The position numbers and the translations under genes are program-made. Below the pieces are notes generated by a model, which saw only the letters and a list, made by a program, of their open reading frames with translations, made no database searches and was not told the origin of the DNA. A DNA stretch of 64,000 nt from Magicicada septendecula (taxonomy: Eukaryota > Arthropoda > Insecta > Hemiptera > Cicadidae): NCBI GenBank assembly GCA_034769895.1, contig CM068370.1, positions 42,954,844 to 43,018,843 of the forward strand. The letters are read 5' to 3'. This document shows, piece after piece, positions 33,720-47,153 of this stretch (the first letter of the stretch is position 1; each line of letters starts with the position of its first letter).

Positions 33720-36298
33720 AATAAGTTGATTTTTACAGTTTTACAATGTATTATTTTCAATAAGTAAAGTATAATTAATATTCTCTTGCATATTACTAAA
33801 TAGCATAGTATAAGCTTACTTGCATATTCCACTGAGGTATGTTTCAGTGAAAAGGGTAATGAAAGGAGAAAATTTTATATTGTTCCAGATAAATATTCTT
33901 TTGTATGAATGTGAATTATGTGAAATAGATTCACATATAAGCCTATGTCAGTTTTATCTTTAAGATACTCACAATGATTTATATCTAAGACTGTGCTTAC
34001 TGAAACAAAATTAGGTTCTTAGACAAACACTTGTACTTCCCGTGTAATTTCCCAGGTATGAAAGTAACTGAAATGTATCCTTGTGTACAATGTATTTATA
34101 TGTACCAACACTAATATATTCCTCAGGAAAACGTATGTTTGTCAATATGAAGAAATTTTATGACAAAATTAAAAATACATGAAATCAATAGCAAGACAAA
34201 TTCCCTTTAGGTTTGCGGACAAGGAAAATGCCATTATTTTAATAAATAAAGTCTGGTTATTTTCTCTTGTCTTGCCTATTTTATTAACGATTTAAGCTAA
34301 AGTGATTAACGTTAATTTATTCTCAGGCACTTGTCAACAGCATCTGATGTATCTGTCAGAAGACGAGACATACTTTAGATTATCTTTTATAATATTTGTT
34401 TTTACGTAACAAAAAAATCGCCACATTAAAATTACTTAATCCTTCATGAGACTTCAAAATTTATGAAAAAGATAATTGACGTGTTGAAGCTTAAATTCCC
34501 TGAGAAAATTAGAATATATAATAAAAAATAAATACTTACAAAATTGTTGGGAGTCGACCATTTAGAGAGTAATGGAATATCTATTATAAACTCATAAAGA
34601 GTTGTTAGTAAGAGCGTAAGAATTTTATGAGCATTCTACAAGTTGTAATAAGTACCTGACTGCCACAAATTTTGTTAAACAAAGTAAAGATAGAAATCTT
34701 CAAAACGCTACACCTCAGATTTATTAAATTTTAGCTATCAGATTTATTCATTAACTAAATCTCGAAATCACACACGCTTCCTAGTCTAAATAACGTAAGA
34801 TTATTAAAAAAATATGAATCAGGTCAAAATGTGAGAAAGTTAATAAAAAGACTGGAATAAATTTTTAAACTGGAATAACCAAATGTACTGTATATAACGA
34901 AATAAAGGAATACAAAAATAATTTAAGAACCGGTTAACGAAGTAAGGAATGTAGGACAACTAATAAAAAGATTAAAAAAATAAAGTAAAACCAAGAGAAA
35001 AGATTACTGAATAACAGAAAATAAAAATTAAGAAAATATCAAACATGAGTTTATTATAAATTTGAATTTTATAAAGTTATGAACAAAAAATTTAAAAATA
35101 ATACAATAATGTAAGAGATAAATATCTTGTTATAATAACTAATCATGGTAGGAAATAACTGATCAATATAAACAAACATAATAATAAAATGGAATAATAT
35201 ATACGTAAATATCTTCACATAATATTCAAATCCTAATAGGTAATATCTGGTTAAAATAAAAAACACAACATACAGTAAAAAAAATGTTAAATAGCACAAC
35301 ATTTCTTCTCCTTTGCATTAATGGTCTTCGTGATAACTCCTACTACGAAGTGTTTTTCAGCAATAATTAAAATATAACTGTTTGTTAAGACATATAAGAA
35401 AATGGAGAATAGACAGAGAATCATAGGTATCATATACAGAATAGGAAAACAGAAAGTATATAGGGAATCATATAGATAAGAATCAATATAACCTAGTAAT
35501 AGAAAACTAGGTTGTATGTAAATCGATACCTAATAAATTCATGACGTCTTCATTCATTTTTTCAGCAAATAAAATTGCCGACTGCTGTATTTCGTTTAAA
35601 TTTGATGAGGTTGCGAATATTTTGACAGCTGTCAGAAACAAGGGTCGTGTGTTTGTGCAATTGATTTTGGCTTGCAATATGCTAATATATTATCCAACTG
35701 TCTATAGGCTCAGCGTTCCATATGGTAAGGCCTTCACCATTTGTTAAATATTGTTACAAACTGTAACGTTACTGATAATTATAATAGTTGGTTAACGCGT
35801 TGTTGTTTTTAATCTTCTGGGAATTGATTCTGTACAATTCGCTAATTAGATAACTATACGATTAACATATATTTATTCCAAGGTTACTCAGAAAAATAAC
35901 ATCAGGGGCGTATTTACGGAGGGGGAACGCGGCCAAACCATCCCAGAGGGTCGCAGATGTTGACAAGAAATTTTGTTAATCTCTTGAATTTTAGTATTTT
36001 TAAAAAATTATTTAATTATTTTTTCCAGTCGTGAACGCTAATATATTAGTAACTCTGTTTTAAACATACAAACAGACTTATAACACAGAATTTGCGTATA
36101 CGTTTGAAACATGAAATATAGGAAAATCAATTCAGTGACACTGGAAGAAGTTTTTAATGAAGTGATAGAAATATCAAGGCGAATCAAACTCTAAAAGATT
36201 TTCAGACATAGTAACACTTTTGTGTCTAAAACGTTCTTGGATTACTTTAAAAAAAATTAAAACTGTAATTATCATTTTTAAATGTAAAATGTGAATAA
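33720..36298. other. AT-rich unassigned block
   Basis: No gene is supported; ORFs at 35069-35302 and 35541-35747 lack domains. CAGGGGCGTATTTACGG at 35905 resembles a hAT-type terminus, but no partner end was found. Confidence 0.4.
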
Positions 36299-36302
36299 AT
36301 AT

Positions 36303-36840
36303 TGCTACGACGGTTTACTGATCGTCGTATGGTACAGTGGAAAACAAAGTACAAAACACCAATTAAGTCACAAATCTCAAGCTTTAATTATCACAAGTAA
36401 ACAGTTTGTAATCAACAAGATAGTCTCTTACAACAAATCAAATAAAAATTGTTCACACGCAATAAAAATGTCAACTAATATAAAACACAATTGTATTACA
36501 ATTGCCCCGCACAATTATAAAACACATAACACTTTTCCACAATACTTCAAACCGCACTGTGTAAATCGCCCGACAATAACTGAACTAAGCGCCGCTGAAT
36601 GCCTATATTTATACCCCGCTGAAATTCCAGAATCGTCCATACTACGCATCAGCGCTGTACTAGAGCATAATTGATTGCGGCCTTAACCTAGTGCGCGCGG
36701 CCGGCGAAATCTAGGAAAGTCCGCTAACGCGTGTTGAGATCACGTACGCACAAAACATTACAGCCGGATTCCACTGGAACATCCGAGAAAAACGTAGAAT
36801 GTTTTGTGATGATGTAACACTTTGTCCGCATTACGTAACA
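36303..36840 (-). mobile_element. Solo LTR, family B, full length
   Basis: The minus strand runs from TGTTACGTAATGCGG (36840) to AAACCGTCGTAGCA (36303), 538 bp, flanked by a perfect 4-bp duplication ATAT (36299-36302 and 36841-36844). A TATA-type box, TATAAATA, lies on the minus strand near 36605-36612. Ends and 3' part (GGTGTTTTGTACTTTG, CCACTGTACCAT) resemble family A, so the two families are related. The 127-codon plus ORF inside is a shadow. Confidence 0.85.
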
Positions 36841-37220
36841 ATATCTTATAAACAATGATTCAATAACACGTACTTTATTGTGTTATTATCGTTTACATTA
36901 ATGGGATTGATTTGAGGATGGTATTACACGTTTTTGAGCCACTTTGAAGATTATAATATTGATTATTTATAACATCCTGATTTTTTTTTTAATCAAAAGA
37001 GATGATTGAACCAAAAATTGTGTTCATTGTGTTATCTACAAGAGTAGGTTTGTAATCTATTATACTTCAAACTTAAAGGAGACAATTTCAGAACGTCTTA
37101 TACGTTTGTGTGTGTCTCTAGTGGCAACAGTAGTAATAATTTATAACTTGTCTGTACAGTTCTATTAAATCTACAGTTTTAAAAGTTTGTTAGACTTTCG
37201 AGTTTGCGAGGAAATGTTTT

Positions 37221-37965
37221 TACTTCCACGTTCCATAAGGAAATGGAAGTATGGTGATGGCGAAAAAATCGTGTTCGAGATAAGGGTTGATTCTGATTGT
37301 ACTACCCTCAAAACATGAAGAAAAGCCTTTTTCTGAAAAGTGTCTGTGTGTGTGTCTGTCTGTAGAATTTTTTCTATGGCGAACGATAACTGCCGCAAAT
37401 TCAAACAGAATCAAATAATTTATTGCATATGCGTCCGTGTTGTAGAGGACTAAAGGCCTATTGATTTTGGTGAAGGTCAGTTAAGGGGTTGGGGAAGGGG
37501 TAGTTTACCTGCACCGTTTTATGTTTTAACAAGAGTAAAGTACTTAAATTTGATAAATAAAGTATCCTGAAAAGAAGGTCATAATAATCCACTGCAGAAA
37601 GGTAGATGAAATATCTATAAATAAAAAGGGTAGTTGAAGGGGGAGGGGATAATTTTTTAACGTAAGTGTACTACGTTACCGGCAACAAAGAAGTAGTTTG
37701 TTGTTAAAATTCCTTCCCGGGGTGTTTGGCCGTGGGAAAGCGTTTTCTGCAAAACTATACGTTTCGGCAGTGCCATCGACTGCTATAATCAGTGAAAATC
37801 GAGTGCGCTAACGTGAGGTGGTATACGTTAGTGACCACAGTACTGTGGTTAAGGCTGAAGAAAGAAGTAATTTCTATGGAAATATTTAATTTTGAAAATT
37901 ATTTTAAATATAAATCTTAGAACATGTAAGTCATGTATGGTTCTCCATAACGATATTTTCATTTA
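37221..37965 (-). repeat. Dispersed repeat X, copy 3
   Basis: The minus strand follows the copy at 11.19-12.02 kb through GGAGAACCATAC, CCTTAACTGACCTTCACC-like and TTTTGAGGGTAGTACAATCAG to GGAACGTGGAAGTAAA. Overlapping minus ORFs here are partly conserved between copies (FLHVLRVVQSES...), which probably reflects DNA homology. Confidence 0.8.
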
Positions 37966-37969
37966 ACAA

Positions 37970-38480
37970 TTAAAGGCACCTGCTTAATTAAATTTTTACA
38001 TGGCCTGTAAAAAACATTTGGAATTTAATTTATCAATGAAAATTTGGCCTATACGTAAACACTGCATGAACAATGTACTGAAAACGTGTCTGAATGGTAA
38101 AGCAAAAGTCATTTCCTGCTTACAGGGAAAATTGAGACCGACGTGGAACGCTAAACATGTGATAAACAAACAAGAGTGCTTAATATACGAGACTGGAGCA
38201 AACATTAAGAATTTATTCGGGCCACGCACGTGCTGGCGTTCACCCATCCGCCCGACTAAACATACGCGCGCGCGCACACTCACACACACATGTACATTTA
38301 CATACATAATAGAATGTTACGGTATAAGGTTACCGCGGCATTTTCCTGCCTTATATGTTATTTTTTTTAGATTTTATTCTATTATACATTGAACGATTAC
38401 TGCGTCTACAAGTATTTAATAATATATTTAAGGGCTTATTGCATTATCAATATTTAAATTGTAATACTGAATTAATTATG
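37970..38480. other. Unassigned sequence
   Basis: A 130-codon plus ORF (38000-38392) and a 103-codon minus ORF overlap. Neither has a domain I know, and the first reads through a CGCGCGCACA/CACA microsatellite near 38265-38290. Not supported as a gene. Confidence 0.35.
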
Positions 38481-38488
38481 TTCTAAAG

Positions 38489-39285
38489 CAGTGGTTCCCA
38501 AAGTGGGGTCCGCGGGGTCCGCGGGGTCCGCAGACACTTTTAAGTAAAAACAGAATATACCGTAATTTTTTCCGATTTTTTTTTTATGCTCTAAAATCTA
38601 AATTTTAGAATCTTAAAACAATTAGTAGAAGATTGCAGTATTTTGTGTTTGTTCAAACTAATTGTAATTGTAAAAATAATTTCAAACTATTAGCTTTAAT
38701 AATGTCTTTAGCAGATCTGTCGCATGCGTGATGGTCTGTGCATGTCGTGTGGCAGATCTGTTTGTCAGCCGAACCGACTAAACCTCTCTCTTACACTACA
38801 AGAAGAATATTCATTTACAGAACTTGCAACTGACAGTTCATTAAAATTAGAGTTTTCGCAATTACAGCTAGCTGACGTCTGGTTATATATAATGACTGAC
38901 TATCCTCAACTCGCAAAAAAAGCTTTGAAGTGTTTAACTGTGTTTCCCTTTACTTATTTGTGTGAAACGGCATTCTCCCAGCTCACGTACTTGAAGTCAA
39001 AGTTAAGAAATTAACTTTATGTCGAGAGTGACTTAATATTGAAATTGTCAGACATTAAACCTAATATTGAAAAACTAATTGTTCAAAAGCAGGTTCATTG
39101 TTCACATTAAACTACGTATGTTTGATATCATTAATATTAAGAGAATTTTTATTTTAATACATTTTAGTTAAAATATAAGAGTTTTTATCATATTTACTGT
39201 TTGTTTCATTTCAGAACTCAGACGAGGTCCGTGAATTTTTAAATTTTTTTGGGGGTCCCTGGACTTCAAACTTTGGGATCTACTC
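38489..39285 (+). mobile_element. hAT element relic
   Basis: The left end CAGTGGTTCCCAAAG and the right end (reverse complement GAGTAGATCCCAAAG) form imperfect terminal inverted repeats. Flanks TTCTAAAG (38481-38488) and TTCTAGAG (39286-39293) make an 8-bp duplication with one mismatch. A GGGGTCCGC unit is repeated at the left end. The inside holds the last part of a transposase (38724-39014). At 797 bp it is an internally deleted copy. Confidence 0.85.
38724..39014 (+). pseudogene. hAT transposase, C-terminal fragment
   Basis: The frame reads LADVWLYIMTDYPQLAKKAL, then VFPFTYLCETAFSQLTYLKS and KLRN at the stop. This is the C-terminal dimerisation and RNase H-like end of ZBED/hAT transposases, in which a YP-L-x-x-x-AL block is followed by YLCE-x-x-FS. 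Family members are several hundred residues long; only about 75 relevant residues remain and the first 20 or so codons do not fit. It lies inside the terminal repeats of a hAT relic. It cannot be functional. Confidence 0.8.
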
Positions 39286-39559
39286 TTCTAGAGTATTATA
39301 ATTTTGTCTATATGTAAGGATGATGTTTTTGTCTGGTTTTGTCTATATGTAATTAGTTTGATGATGTAAAAAAAACTCTATCACTACTGCCTCACACGCG
39401 CGCGCACATACGCATACAGGAACACATTCACTCAATTAATTTATCTTGTTGTGCTTTATATATTCCCTCGTGTCTGTACACAGGTCCTGATGATGAAAAT
39501 AAATATTGTCGAAACTTCGACACAAATAATTTAAAATTTGTGTTATAATTTTTAACCGT

Positions 39560-40505
39560 GAAAAGTTACAGAATATTATGGATAGAAGAGGACATCCACA
39601 GCATTTAATAAATTCAGTTAGGATCCTTTATAAAAGTACATCTGTAGTCCTGGATCTGAATAGTAGTCTCTCAGGTGACATTCCAATAAATAAGGTAGTT
39701 AAACAGGGATGCAGTGTTTCCCCAACCTTGTTTAACACATACATTGACAAATGTTGAGAGCATGGAAACCCAAAGTGACTTCGGTAATACAGCTTAACAA
39801 ATCAATTTGTATGAGTTCCCTGCTATATGATGATTACAAAGTTCTTATTCAAGAAAACGTGGATGATTTACAAAGTGCTGTATTTCAATTACAAGAAGTG
39901 GCAAGAGAGTACTCACTGACAATTCCAGTAAGAAAGACCAAAACCTTGGCCTTCAAAGGTAAATATCCAGTGATTACTAAGATAGTTATAAACAACAGCA
40001 CTTAAGAACAAGTGAGCCGTTTCAAATATATCTGCTGTGCAGTAAGCTATGAACATGAATATAATATAAAAATGAAGATAAATAAATTTAGGAATATTTC
40101 TGGTACGATTCATAGAAATCTTATAAATAAAACAAAACACAGCACAAGGATTAAGTTACATTTTTTATAAGACAATCGCAATACCCATATTGACGTATGC
40201 CAGTGAGGCGTGTGCCATGACAAAAAAAGAAAGTGGCAAGATTCAGAGTGCTGAAATGCAGTTTCTTCAAAATACTTTAAATAATACATTGCAAGACATA
40301 ATAAGGAATGAAGCTATCAGATCAAAACAAAGGACATAAATGAAATTATTTTAATTTTCAGAAGACAATGGTGGGATCATCTGCAAAGCATGACAGACGA
40401 TCGATTGCTGAAAGCGGCACTAAACTATAAAAAGCCATTAGTAAAAAAGACGTGGGTCGTACGAGGATGAGATGGGTGCCGGAACAGGTTTATATAACCT
40501 AATCC
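39560..40505 (+). mobile_element. LINE remnant, group F, copy 3
   Basis: The plus strand contains NKVVKQGCSVSPTLFNTYID, the RT motif with QG-x-x-SP, then a damaged catalytic box region LLYDDYKVLIQENVDDLQ, EYSLTIPVRKTKTLAFKGKY and, after breaks, MTKKESGKIQSAEM and RRQWWDHLQ codons. It is the longest copy of this group here but has many stops and small deletions. It ends at a GAA tract. Confidence 0.8.
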
Positions 40506-40506
40506 T

Positions 40507-40611
40507 TGAAGAAGAAGAAGAAGAAGAAGAAGAAGAAGAAGAAGAAGAAGAAGAAGAAGAAGAAGAAGAAGAAGAAGAAGAAGAAGAAGAAGAAGAAGAA
40601 GAAGAAGAAGA
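40507..40611 (+). repeat. (GAA)n tail of LINE F copy 3
   Basis: About 35 GAA units begin at the same point after ...CTAATCCTTGAA as the short GAA-rich tail of the copy at 20.09 kb. The microsatellite is thus the element's 3' end. Confidence 0.9.
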
Positions 40612-41516
40612 CTTTTTGACCGATCCTCGTTAAACCTTTCATCGTTAAAATTTAGATTTCATGTTACCACATATAATAATATATTAACCATATATTATAA
40701 TAATATAATATAATATAATATTATTCAATATAATTTGATAAGTGTAGCGTGTACGTTGCCCTGCGTTTTTTACGAATAGTATTAATAAGTACGGATGTAA
40801 CAATAATTAATACGATACGAGACAATAAAATAAGTTCTTATATTTTCCAGTAATAGAATTTATTGGAAAATAATGTTTTGTATGCTGCTCAGCGTGTTGA
40901 AACAAATTGGTCTAGACAAGAAACACTGTACAGTGCGCATCATCTACCTGGAAGTTATACCAAACGCCCTAGAGACTCAGGTGACATGGCGTGTTAGTAT
41001 AATGTAGCAATTAGCAGCCAAGAATGTACAATGTACAGACAAGAATTAGCTGTTATGGCACACTATAGAATTTAAAATTACGTACACCGTTAGAAATGGC
41101 ATTGCAGCACGTCAAGGAGATAATGGAGACACGGGAAAAGTTAAAAAAATGTAGTTGTAACTGTTCAGAATCCTTTGGGATAGGAGAGGAGCAGAAACGA
41201 GGACGTTAATATGACTCGGGTGCAACAGTTGAAGAAGAATTAAAAAACAAAATTAAGGTGGAACGTTTGCTTAGAAACCTGACAGTCTTGAATATATTAG
41301 AATGCTGCGAGAGTTTCTTTTGCTTTCGGTAATATTTCTCTTAGTGGTTTGATAGTCTGTATGGACACACAAAAGAATGGCTTGACTATTTATGTAAAAT
41401 AGTCTTATACTTTATCCAGTGAATCCTATCAAAGTATAATAACGGGTTGTCAAAGTGTGAAGACACATTATCTGCAGAAGTGCTTCTAAAATTCCTGAAA
41501 TATTTGCTATATATAT
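40612..41516. other. Unassigned sequence
   Basis: AT-rich; a TAATATAATATAATA run lies at 40.67-40.72 kb. No gene seen. Confidence 0.4.
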
Positions 41517-41753
41517 TGCTATAACATTTACGTAATGTTCTCAGAAAGTCGGCAGGTGCAGTCTCGTAAAGGTTGTACACGTTTCTCGGCTAGTCGGCAG
41601 GTGCAGTCTCGTAAAGGTTGTACGCGTTTCTCGGCTAATCGAGCAGGTGCAACGTCTCGGCTGGTCGCGCTCTTGTAACTGCGCAAATTATGTTGGCATG
41701 CGGCCACCAGTATGGAAAGTTATTCTACAACCTCTGTGGGATCTATATAAGGG

Positions 41754-41760
41754 TCTACGG
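41754..41760 (+). promoter_or_regulatory. TATA box of LTR family A copy 3
   Basis: TATATAA is in the same relative place as in the other two long copies, before a GC-rich block (GGTCTACGGCTAGCTTAG). Confidence 0.5.
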
Positions 41761-41970
41761 CTAGCTTAGTTAGTTATTTACTCCTGGCGATGCTCTAGGG
41801 TGCGGATCAAGTCATTGTTGCGGACTAGTGGAAAGTGATTACTGTGTTATACTTAGGACAGAACTCTAATAGTTGACATTATTATTGCGTGTGGAGAAAT
41901 TTAACTCGAATTATTGTATGAGAGTGCCTTGTTGATTTCAAATTATTATTTGTGACTAACAACAAGCTGG

Positions 41971-42562
41971 CATTAAATGAAAGAATTGAAAAGGCAATAA
42001 AAGTATACTGTGCATTAAACAATAGATTTATAAATAAGAAGGAGATATCAAGAAAAACGAAAGTGAGTGTGTATAAAACAGTATATAGACCGGTTTTAAC
42101 ATACGGCTGTGAGACGTGGGTGCTATCCAAAAGCCAAAAAAAGTAAAATCCAGGCGGCAGAAATGAAATATCTTAGGAGAGTAGTAGGAGTAGCAAGGAA
42201 GAATAGAGTTAGGAATACACAAATAAGAGAGGATCCGGAAGTGATATCGATTCTGGATTTTGTTGAACAGAGACAACTATGCTGGTGGGGACACATGCAG
42301 AGAATGGATAGTGATAGAATGGTAAAACAGGTTTGGGAGGCAAAATCAGGGGGGAGAAAGAAGAAAGACCACGACTGACTTGGGATGGAATGATGGGAAA
42401 CCTTTTGAGAGAAAGAGGCTTGGGCTGGAGGGAAGCGAAGACATTGTCAATGGATAGAGTAAGATGGAAAAAATTTGTATATATAGAGTGTAGTTGATGT
42501 ACTTATCATATATTTATGTAACCCGACACCAATATGGTATAACGGTATTTTGATAATAAATA
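41971..42562 (+). mobile_element. LINE remnant, group G, inserted in the LTR
   Basis: The insertion is bounded by a 10-bp target duplication AACAAGCTGG (41961-41970 and 42563-42572). It encodes VYKTVYRPVLTYGCETWVLS, then after a one-base frame change KYLRRVVGVARKNRVRNTQI and RQLCWWGHMQRMDSDRMVKQ, the C-terminal region of an RTE-like ORF2. The 3' end reads TATTTTGATAATAAATAA, a short A/T-rich tail. Both terminal features show a 5'-truncated target-primed insertion. Confidence 0.9.
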
Positions 42563-42679
42563 AACAAGCTGGTAATTAGTGATTTAATTGTTGTCTATAT
42601 TTTGTTTACATTGGACAACACGACGATCCGCGAGACTGTTGTTACAATATTATAGTGCTTATGTTTTGGTATTATTATT

Positions 42680-43780
42680 TTACTAGCTGTTACCCGCGGC
42701 TTCGCACCGAATATATGTCTTTTAATAAGTATTTTAATATAATTTTTATTGTCTATGTCTATATGGCGTCCTGTCAGCTCGTATAACAATTTTGTACTCA
42801 TTACTCAAATTCCCTCCAAAGCTGTCTTCAACACTTTTACTATTTTAACTTGTACTAAATTATTATTTTGGTGCAACAGCCTTTGGAGATTTAAAAGTAC
42901 CCGTTTATAAAGCCTTTGGATTTATAAAGTACCTGTTAAATCAAAAACGCTAAATTCCTTATTTTAAGTGTTACCGTGTTAGAAGCATTGGATAACACAT
43001 TAAACGTTATGTTTTCCTCAACCATGGCTTTTATTAATTTCAGTAGTCAACTAAAAACCAAAAACCCTTGTCACCTAACCTCACAAGTGAAAACAACACG
43101 TATGTTCGCTTTGCAGTAAGTAATAGGACAATTTACAATTAGTACACTTCTTCTTTTCCACATCGTAATATATCGATACAATCGCATATTATATAAAACA
43201 CAGAAAATGTACCGCAGGAATGGATGAATGTACAGTTCCGATGCAGCTAAATAGTTTTGTTTAGTTAGTTGTTACTATGGTAATTAATTCTGGTGTCCAT
43301 GGTATTGTTGATACCTTTAGTAGTAGTATTTGATATGTTTAATTACTTATTCATTGCATTATCAGAAATACGTATAAGCATAAATTTTATAATCTTTTAA
43401 GACAATTATAAAATATATAAACGATCTGTATACAAAATTACAAAATATATCGATACAATCGCATATTAAAAACATGAAATTCTGCAGGAACGGATAAAGG
43501 TACAGTTCCGATGCCGCTAAATATCATTTATTTATTTACTTGTTACTTGTTACTATGGTAATTAATTCTGGTCTCCATGGTGTTGTTGACATCTTTATAT
43601 GCGTCAACGAAAGGGCATAATTAAAAGGGTATAAATCGTGCGTACGGGGCAAAATATCAAATTCCAAGTTAGACAGTGTTTTTCGCCTTGTGTCAAAGGT
43701 TACCTGTGCAAACTTTGGTGACAATCGGTGTAACGGTGTCGATTTGTATTCAGTACACGTAAATCCTCAGACTTTGAGTT
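42680..43780. repeat. Repeat-rich stretch with a duplicated block of about 160 bp
   Basis: CTGTTACCCGCGGCTTCGC at 42.69 kb is a block I have often seen in insect interspersed repeats; the class is uncertain. The segments at about 43165-43330 and 43440-43610 are copies of one another (ATATATCGATACAATCGCAT, ACAGTTCCGATGC-GCTAAA, TTACTATGGTAATTAATTC). Confidence 0.6.
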
Positions 43781-43787
43781 TTATATA

Positions 43788-46140
43788 TTGTAACGCAACA
43801 GAAATGCTAGCATTCATGTTACATAAAAGAAGATTCACAGAATAATAAACAAATTGATATTTAAACCCATAATAGAACAGAGATCCAATAATTACAATTA
43901 TAAACATAGACAAAATTAAATAAGGATGCAAGGTAGTGTTGACTAGAATAAACGAACCTGTAAGATAAATAATAGCTAATGATATATGTTTAATGAAAAG
44001 CAAAACAAAAAAAAATGAACAATGACTTAATTTATGGTAATAACAAATAAGAATTTTCTGTTAAGAAGTATTATTTTATGACAAAAATGTTATGATAAAG
44101 TTTATGTGATGTTATATCAAATATGTGTTGAGTTAATGAAAAATAATGAACCAGGTTGTATTATTCAATGACTGTCGTAGAATGAAGTGTGAGGCAGTTA
44201 ATCAATGTTCATAAATTCGAATTCTGTTGTATGTGATCAAGAGATCAAGATAAAATTGTTATTAGATATAGAAAAATAATTGTTTATATAAGTGCTAATA
44301 ATTAAGATTTGATTGTATGTATGAATTTATATAAAAGGGACTATAGATGCATAACAGACATAACCACAGGTAGATCAGTTTACAATAAAAGGCCTAACAG
44401 GCAAAAATACTATATAAACACTAATAACATAAAGATTAGGTGCATCAATTAATAATAATTAATAAATACGCTATGAAGAGCTAGAAAAAAAAGAAAAACA
44501 TTAAATTAATAATAATATTTAATAAAATTTATACAAATTATAATAATACCATAATGCCATAATATCGATTGGTAAAATATAATATCGAAGGTGGATTAAA
44601 TATAATAAAAAAGAAAAAAAGCGGACATATCAAGAAATCAGTAGAATATGTGTATAAAGTAATAAACCAACTATCGGTAAAGTTACATCCCGATAGGACA
44701 GCAAATTGATAAAGAATAGATAAAAAATATATGAAAGAAACACTATATAGTCAAAACATGTGGAAGGCAGAAATTATTATATGTTGCTAGGGACGAAAAA
44801 TAAGAACAAGAAGTTGTTGATTTTGAACAAGACAAGAATTGCTTGGAAAAAACTGAAAGTGATGAGATTAAAAACCCAAGAATAATCTATTTAATTGTAA
44901 TATTCGAAATTACCAGATACTATTATAAAAATACAAAATTCTAATGACAATATTTACGTTTACTACCAATACAGATAAACAAAAATAACACTACAATATG
45001 AAATGATAATAGAGAGTAAATAATTGAAGTCTACAAGAAAGAACTTGGACTGTCCCATATCCGAAGGGAATTGATGAGATATTAAAGAAATAGAAATAAT
45101 TAACAGTAACACAACTCATAATAATCACAACACCAGAAATTATAACCTTGCAAATACACGGAACAACACTAATTGCTTCAACCGAAGGAAGAACTTATTT
45201 GGATCCTGGCGGTGCAGAAGAAACATCAATCGAGCTGTAAATCAATCCAGGAGCTGTATTCCGAAGTGGACAGGACAAGAATTACTTTTATTAAACCGAA
45301 GACAGAAAACCGTACTGCATAACCATTCAAAACAGTAAATTTAGCGATCAACCGCCTACACGATTTGCTTCGTTCGAGTCTGGTAAATTATATTATATTA
45401 ATCATACTAAATACACAACACATAAATATTGTAAATCTTGCATTCTTATCTATGTATTTTTAGTCTTCCCCACAGTTACAAGAACCTTCACACCCTGAAA
45501 TAAATTAAATACAAATCAAAACATAATATATAACCAAATATAAATAAAGGATTAAAATAATCAACAATCGATACCTGAAGTCTATAGTCCAAGCATATGT
45601 TAATTAGCACATATCTTATTTAATGTGAATCAAGTAAACAAATAAAGGACCTTTATATATTTGTTATTTGGAGTATGGTTAGTGAACTGGGAACAAAAAG
45701 TAACTGAATAAGTATAGAATAAATGGTTAATATAAACATCGAAATAACCTATAAGTTTCGTTGAGCCGATACTGCAGCGCTTATAGCGAAATTATCCGAC
45801 ACCAAAGAGGGAGCGTAAAATTACGAATTTAGACAGATCTCTCTTCAAGGTATAATAGGGTTGGATGAAATTGTAGAATAACGATTAAGTTGTTTAAGTT
45901 CTAGGCACACTAACACTGATAATTATTAAAGAGTTAAGTTAATATTAGTTAATTACATCCATATATTCCACAACTCCAAATATCTCCGAGATTTATATAA
46001 TTCAAGTAATACAAAACAAATTGACAAATACAACAGTGGGGTTTTAAGGAGAGGAAACCCGTTTAAGTACAAATTGGCTTTCATCCCGTGGCTTGAACAG
46101 TAGCGGCTACACCCCGGTTTAAGTACAAATTGACGCTCAT
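43788..46140. other. AT-rich unassigned block
   Basis: It starts TTGTAACGCAACAG...GTTACATAAAA like the block at 20.15 kb. Very AT-rich, with no credible frames. The 46.03-46.14 kb part has two copies of GTTTAAGTACAAATTG and the palindrome GTAGCGGCTAC. Confidence 0.4.
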
Positions 46141-47150
46141 AACGTGGGGCCTAATTAGGTGACGCGAGAGAGTAAGTACAATATATAGATTATTGGTATC
46201 ATATTTCGACATAGTGTGCGGTTAAAAGTAAATTTTGTACTACTCATTATACTTCTGTTCCCACTCAGTACAAAAATGTAATTATTAGAAATTAAAAAAT
46301 TAATTAATAATAAAAGGCTGATACACATTAATACTTTATTAACAAGTTGTTGGTAAAATAAATTATTAATAGCTGGATAGGGCATTTGATCTGTATACTA
46401 AAACACATTTACTTGTATTCAAAGCAAGATTAACGTCCAAAAATATTACTGTGTTATGCGGGTTATTATAAATCTATCAGAGTTTTGATATTGATATATG
46501 GATACCACCGGTAATGTGTGGATTTACGTAAATGTGGGTCAGGTGGAGAGCTTAGCGGTAATCATTTCTACTTGATGTTTAATTACCGAGATTAATGTCA
46601 CTCACTGGTACGTTTTAAAAAAATGTTTCTTCTCATCTATCAGGATTTATAATTTATCAGAATTTACGTCAAAAGCTTTATCAACTAGATGGAACGCATC
46701 AGTGAAGGGTATTTACTTGTTAATTAAAAATATAAAGTGGATGAAGTACATTGCGACATGCAGAGATCGAAATGAAGACCAATTAGTCGGCGGTTTTAAT
46801 TTGATTTTTGTTTGCATTTTAGTGTCTTATTAGGCTACTATAATTTTCAGAAAGAATTTCATTGGTTTAACCGTACATAAAACAAAATATACGAGTATTT
46901 ATCGACTACTTCTCATTGTATTGTTTTGAAAATATTTAAATTTTGACATTTGACTGTTGAGGTAAGTTTTTGCAGTATTGTTATTATCTTATAAACGTCT
47001 AACGATTAACGACTTCAGCAGCCAATTTCAGCATAACATTATTTAAGGGTACGTATAGATATAGGAATAAAAAATCTGTAAGTTTATACGTGGTGTAATA
47101 TTTTATAAATCAAATCTTAAGTTTAATGAAGAAAGTTGTGTTAGTGGTTA
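46141..47150. other. Unassigned sequence
   Basis: No gene or recognised repeat; the minus ORF at 46155-46385 is not convincing. Confidence 0.4.
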
Positions 47151-47153
47151 TAA

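Larger units (their letters stand above)
41517..42646 (+). mobile_element. Solo LTR, family A, copy 3, with nested LINE
   Basis: The LTR runs 41517-41970 and resumes at 42563-42646 after a 592-bp LINE. It is flanked by the 4-bp duplication ATAT (41513-41516 and 42647-42650). It begins TGCTATAACATTTACG and ends GACTGTTGTTACA. A 45-bp unit starting GTCGGCAGGTGCAG is duplicated in tandem at 41548 and 41593. The TATA box is at 41754-41760. Confidence 0.88.

Noticed and set aside
38000..38392. 130-codon plus-strand ORF
   Set aside because: Overlapped by an ORF of similar length on the other strand, crosses a CG/CA microsatellite, no recognised domain.
39487..39520. Hammerhead ribozyme at CTGATGA...GAAAC
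   Set aside because: Core halves present, helix II weak (one A-G mismatch), and no stem I or proper helix III; kept only as part of the decayed set.
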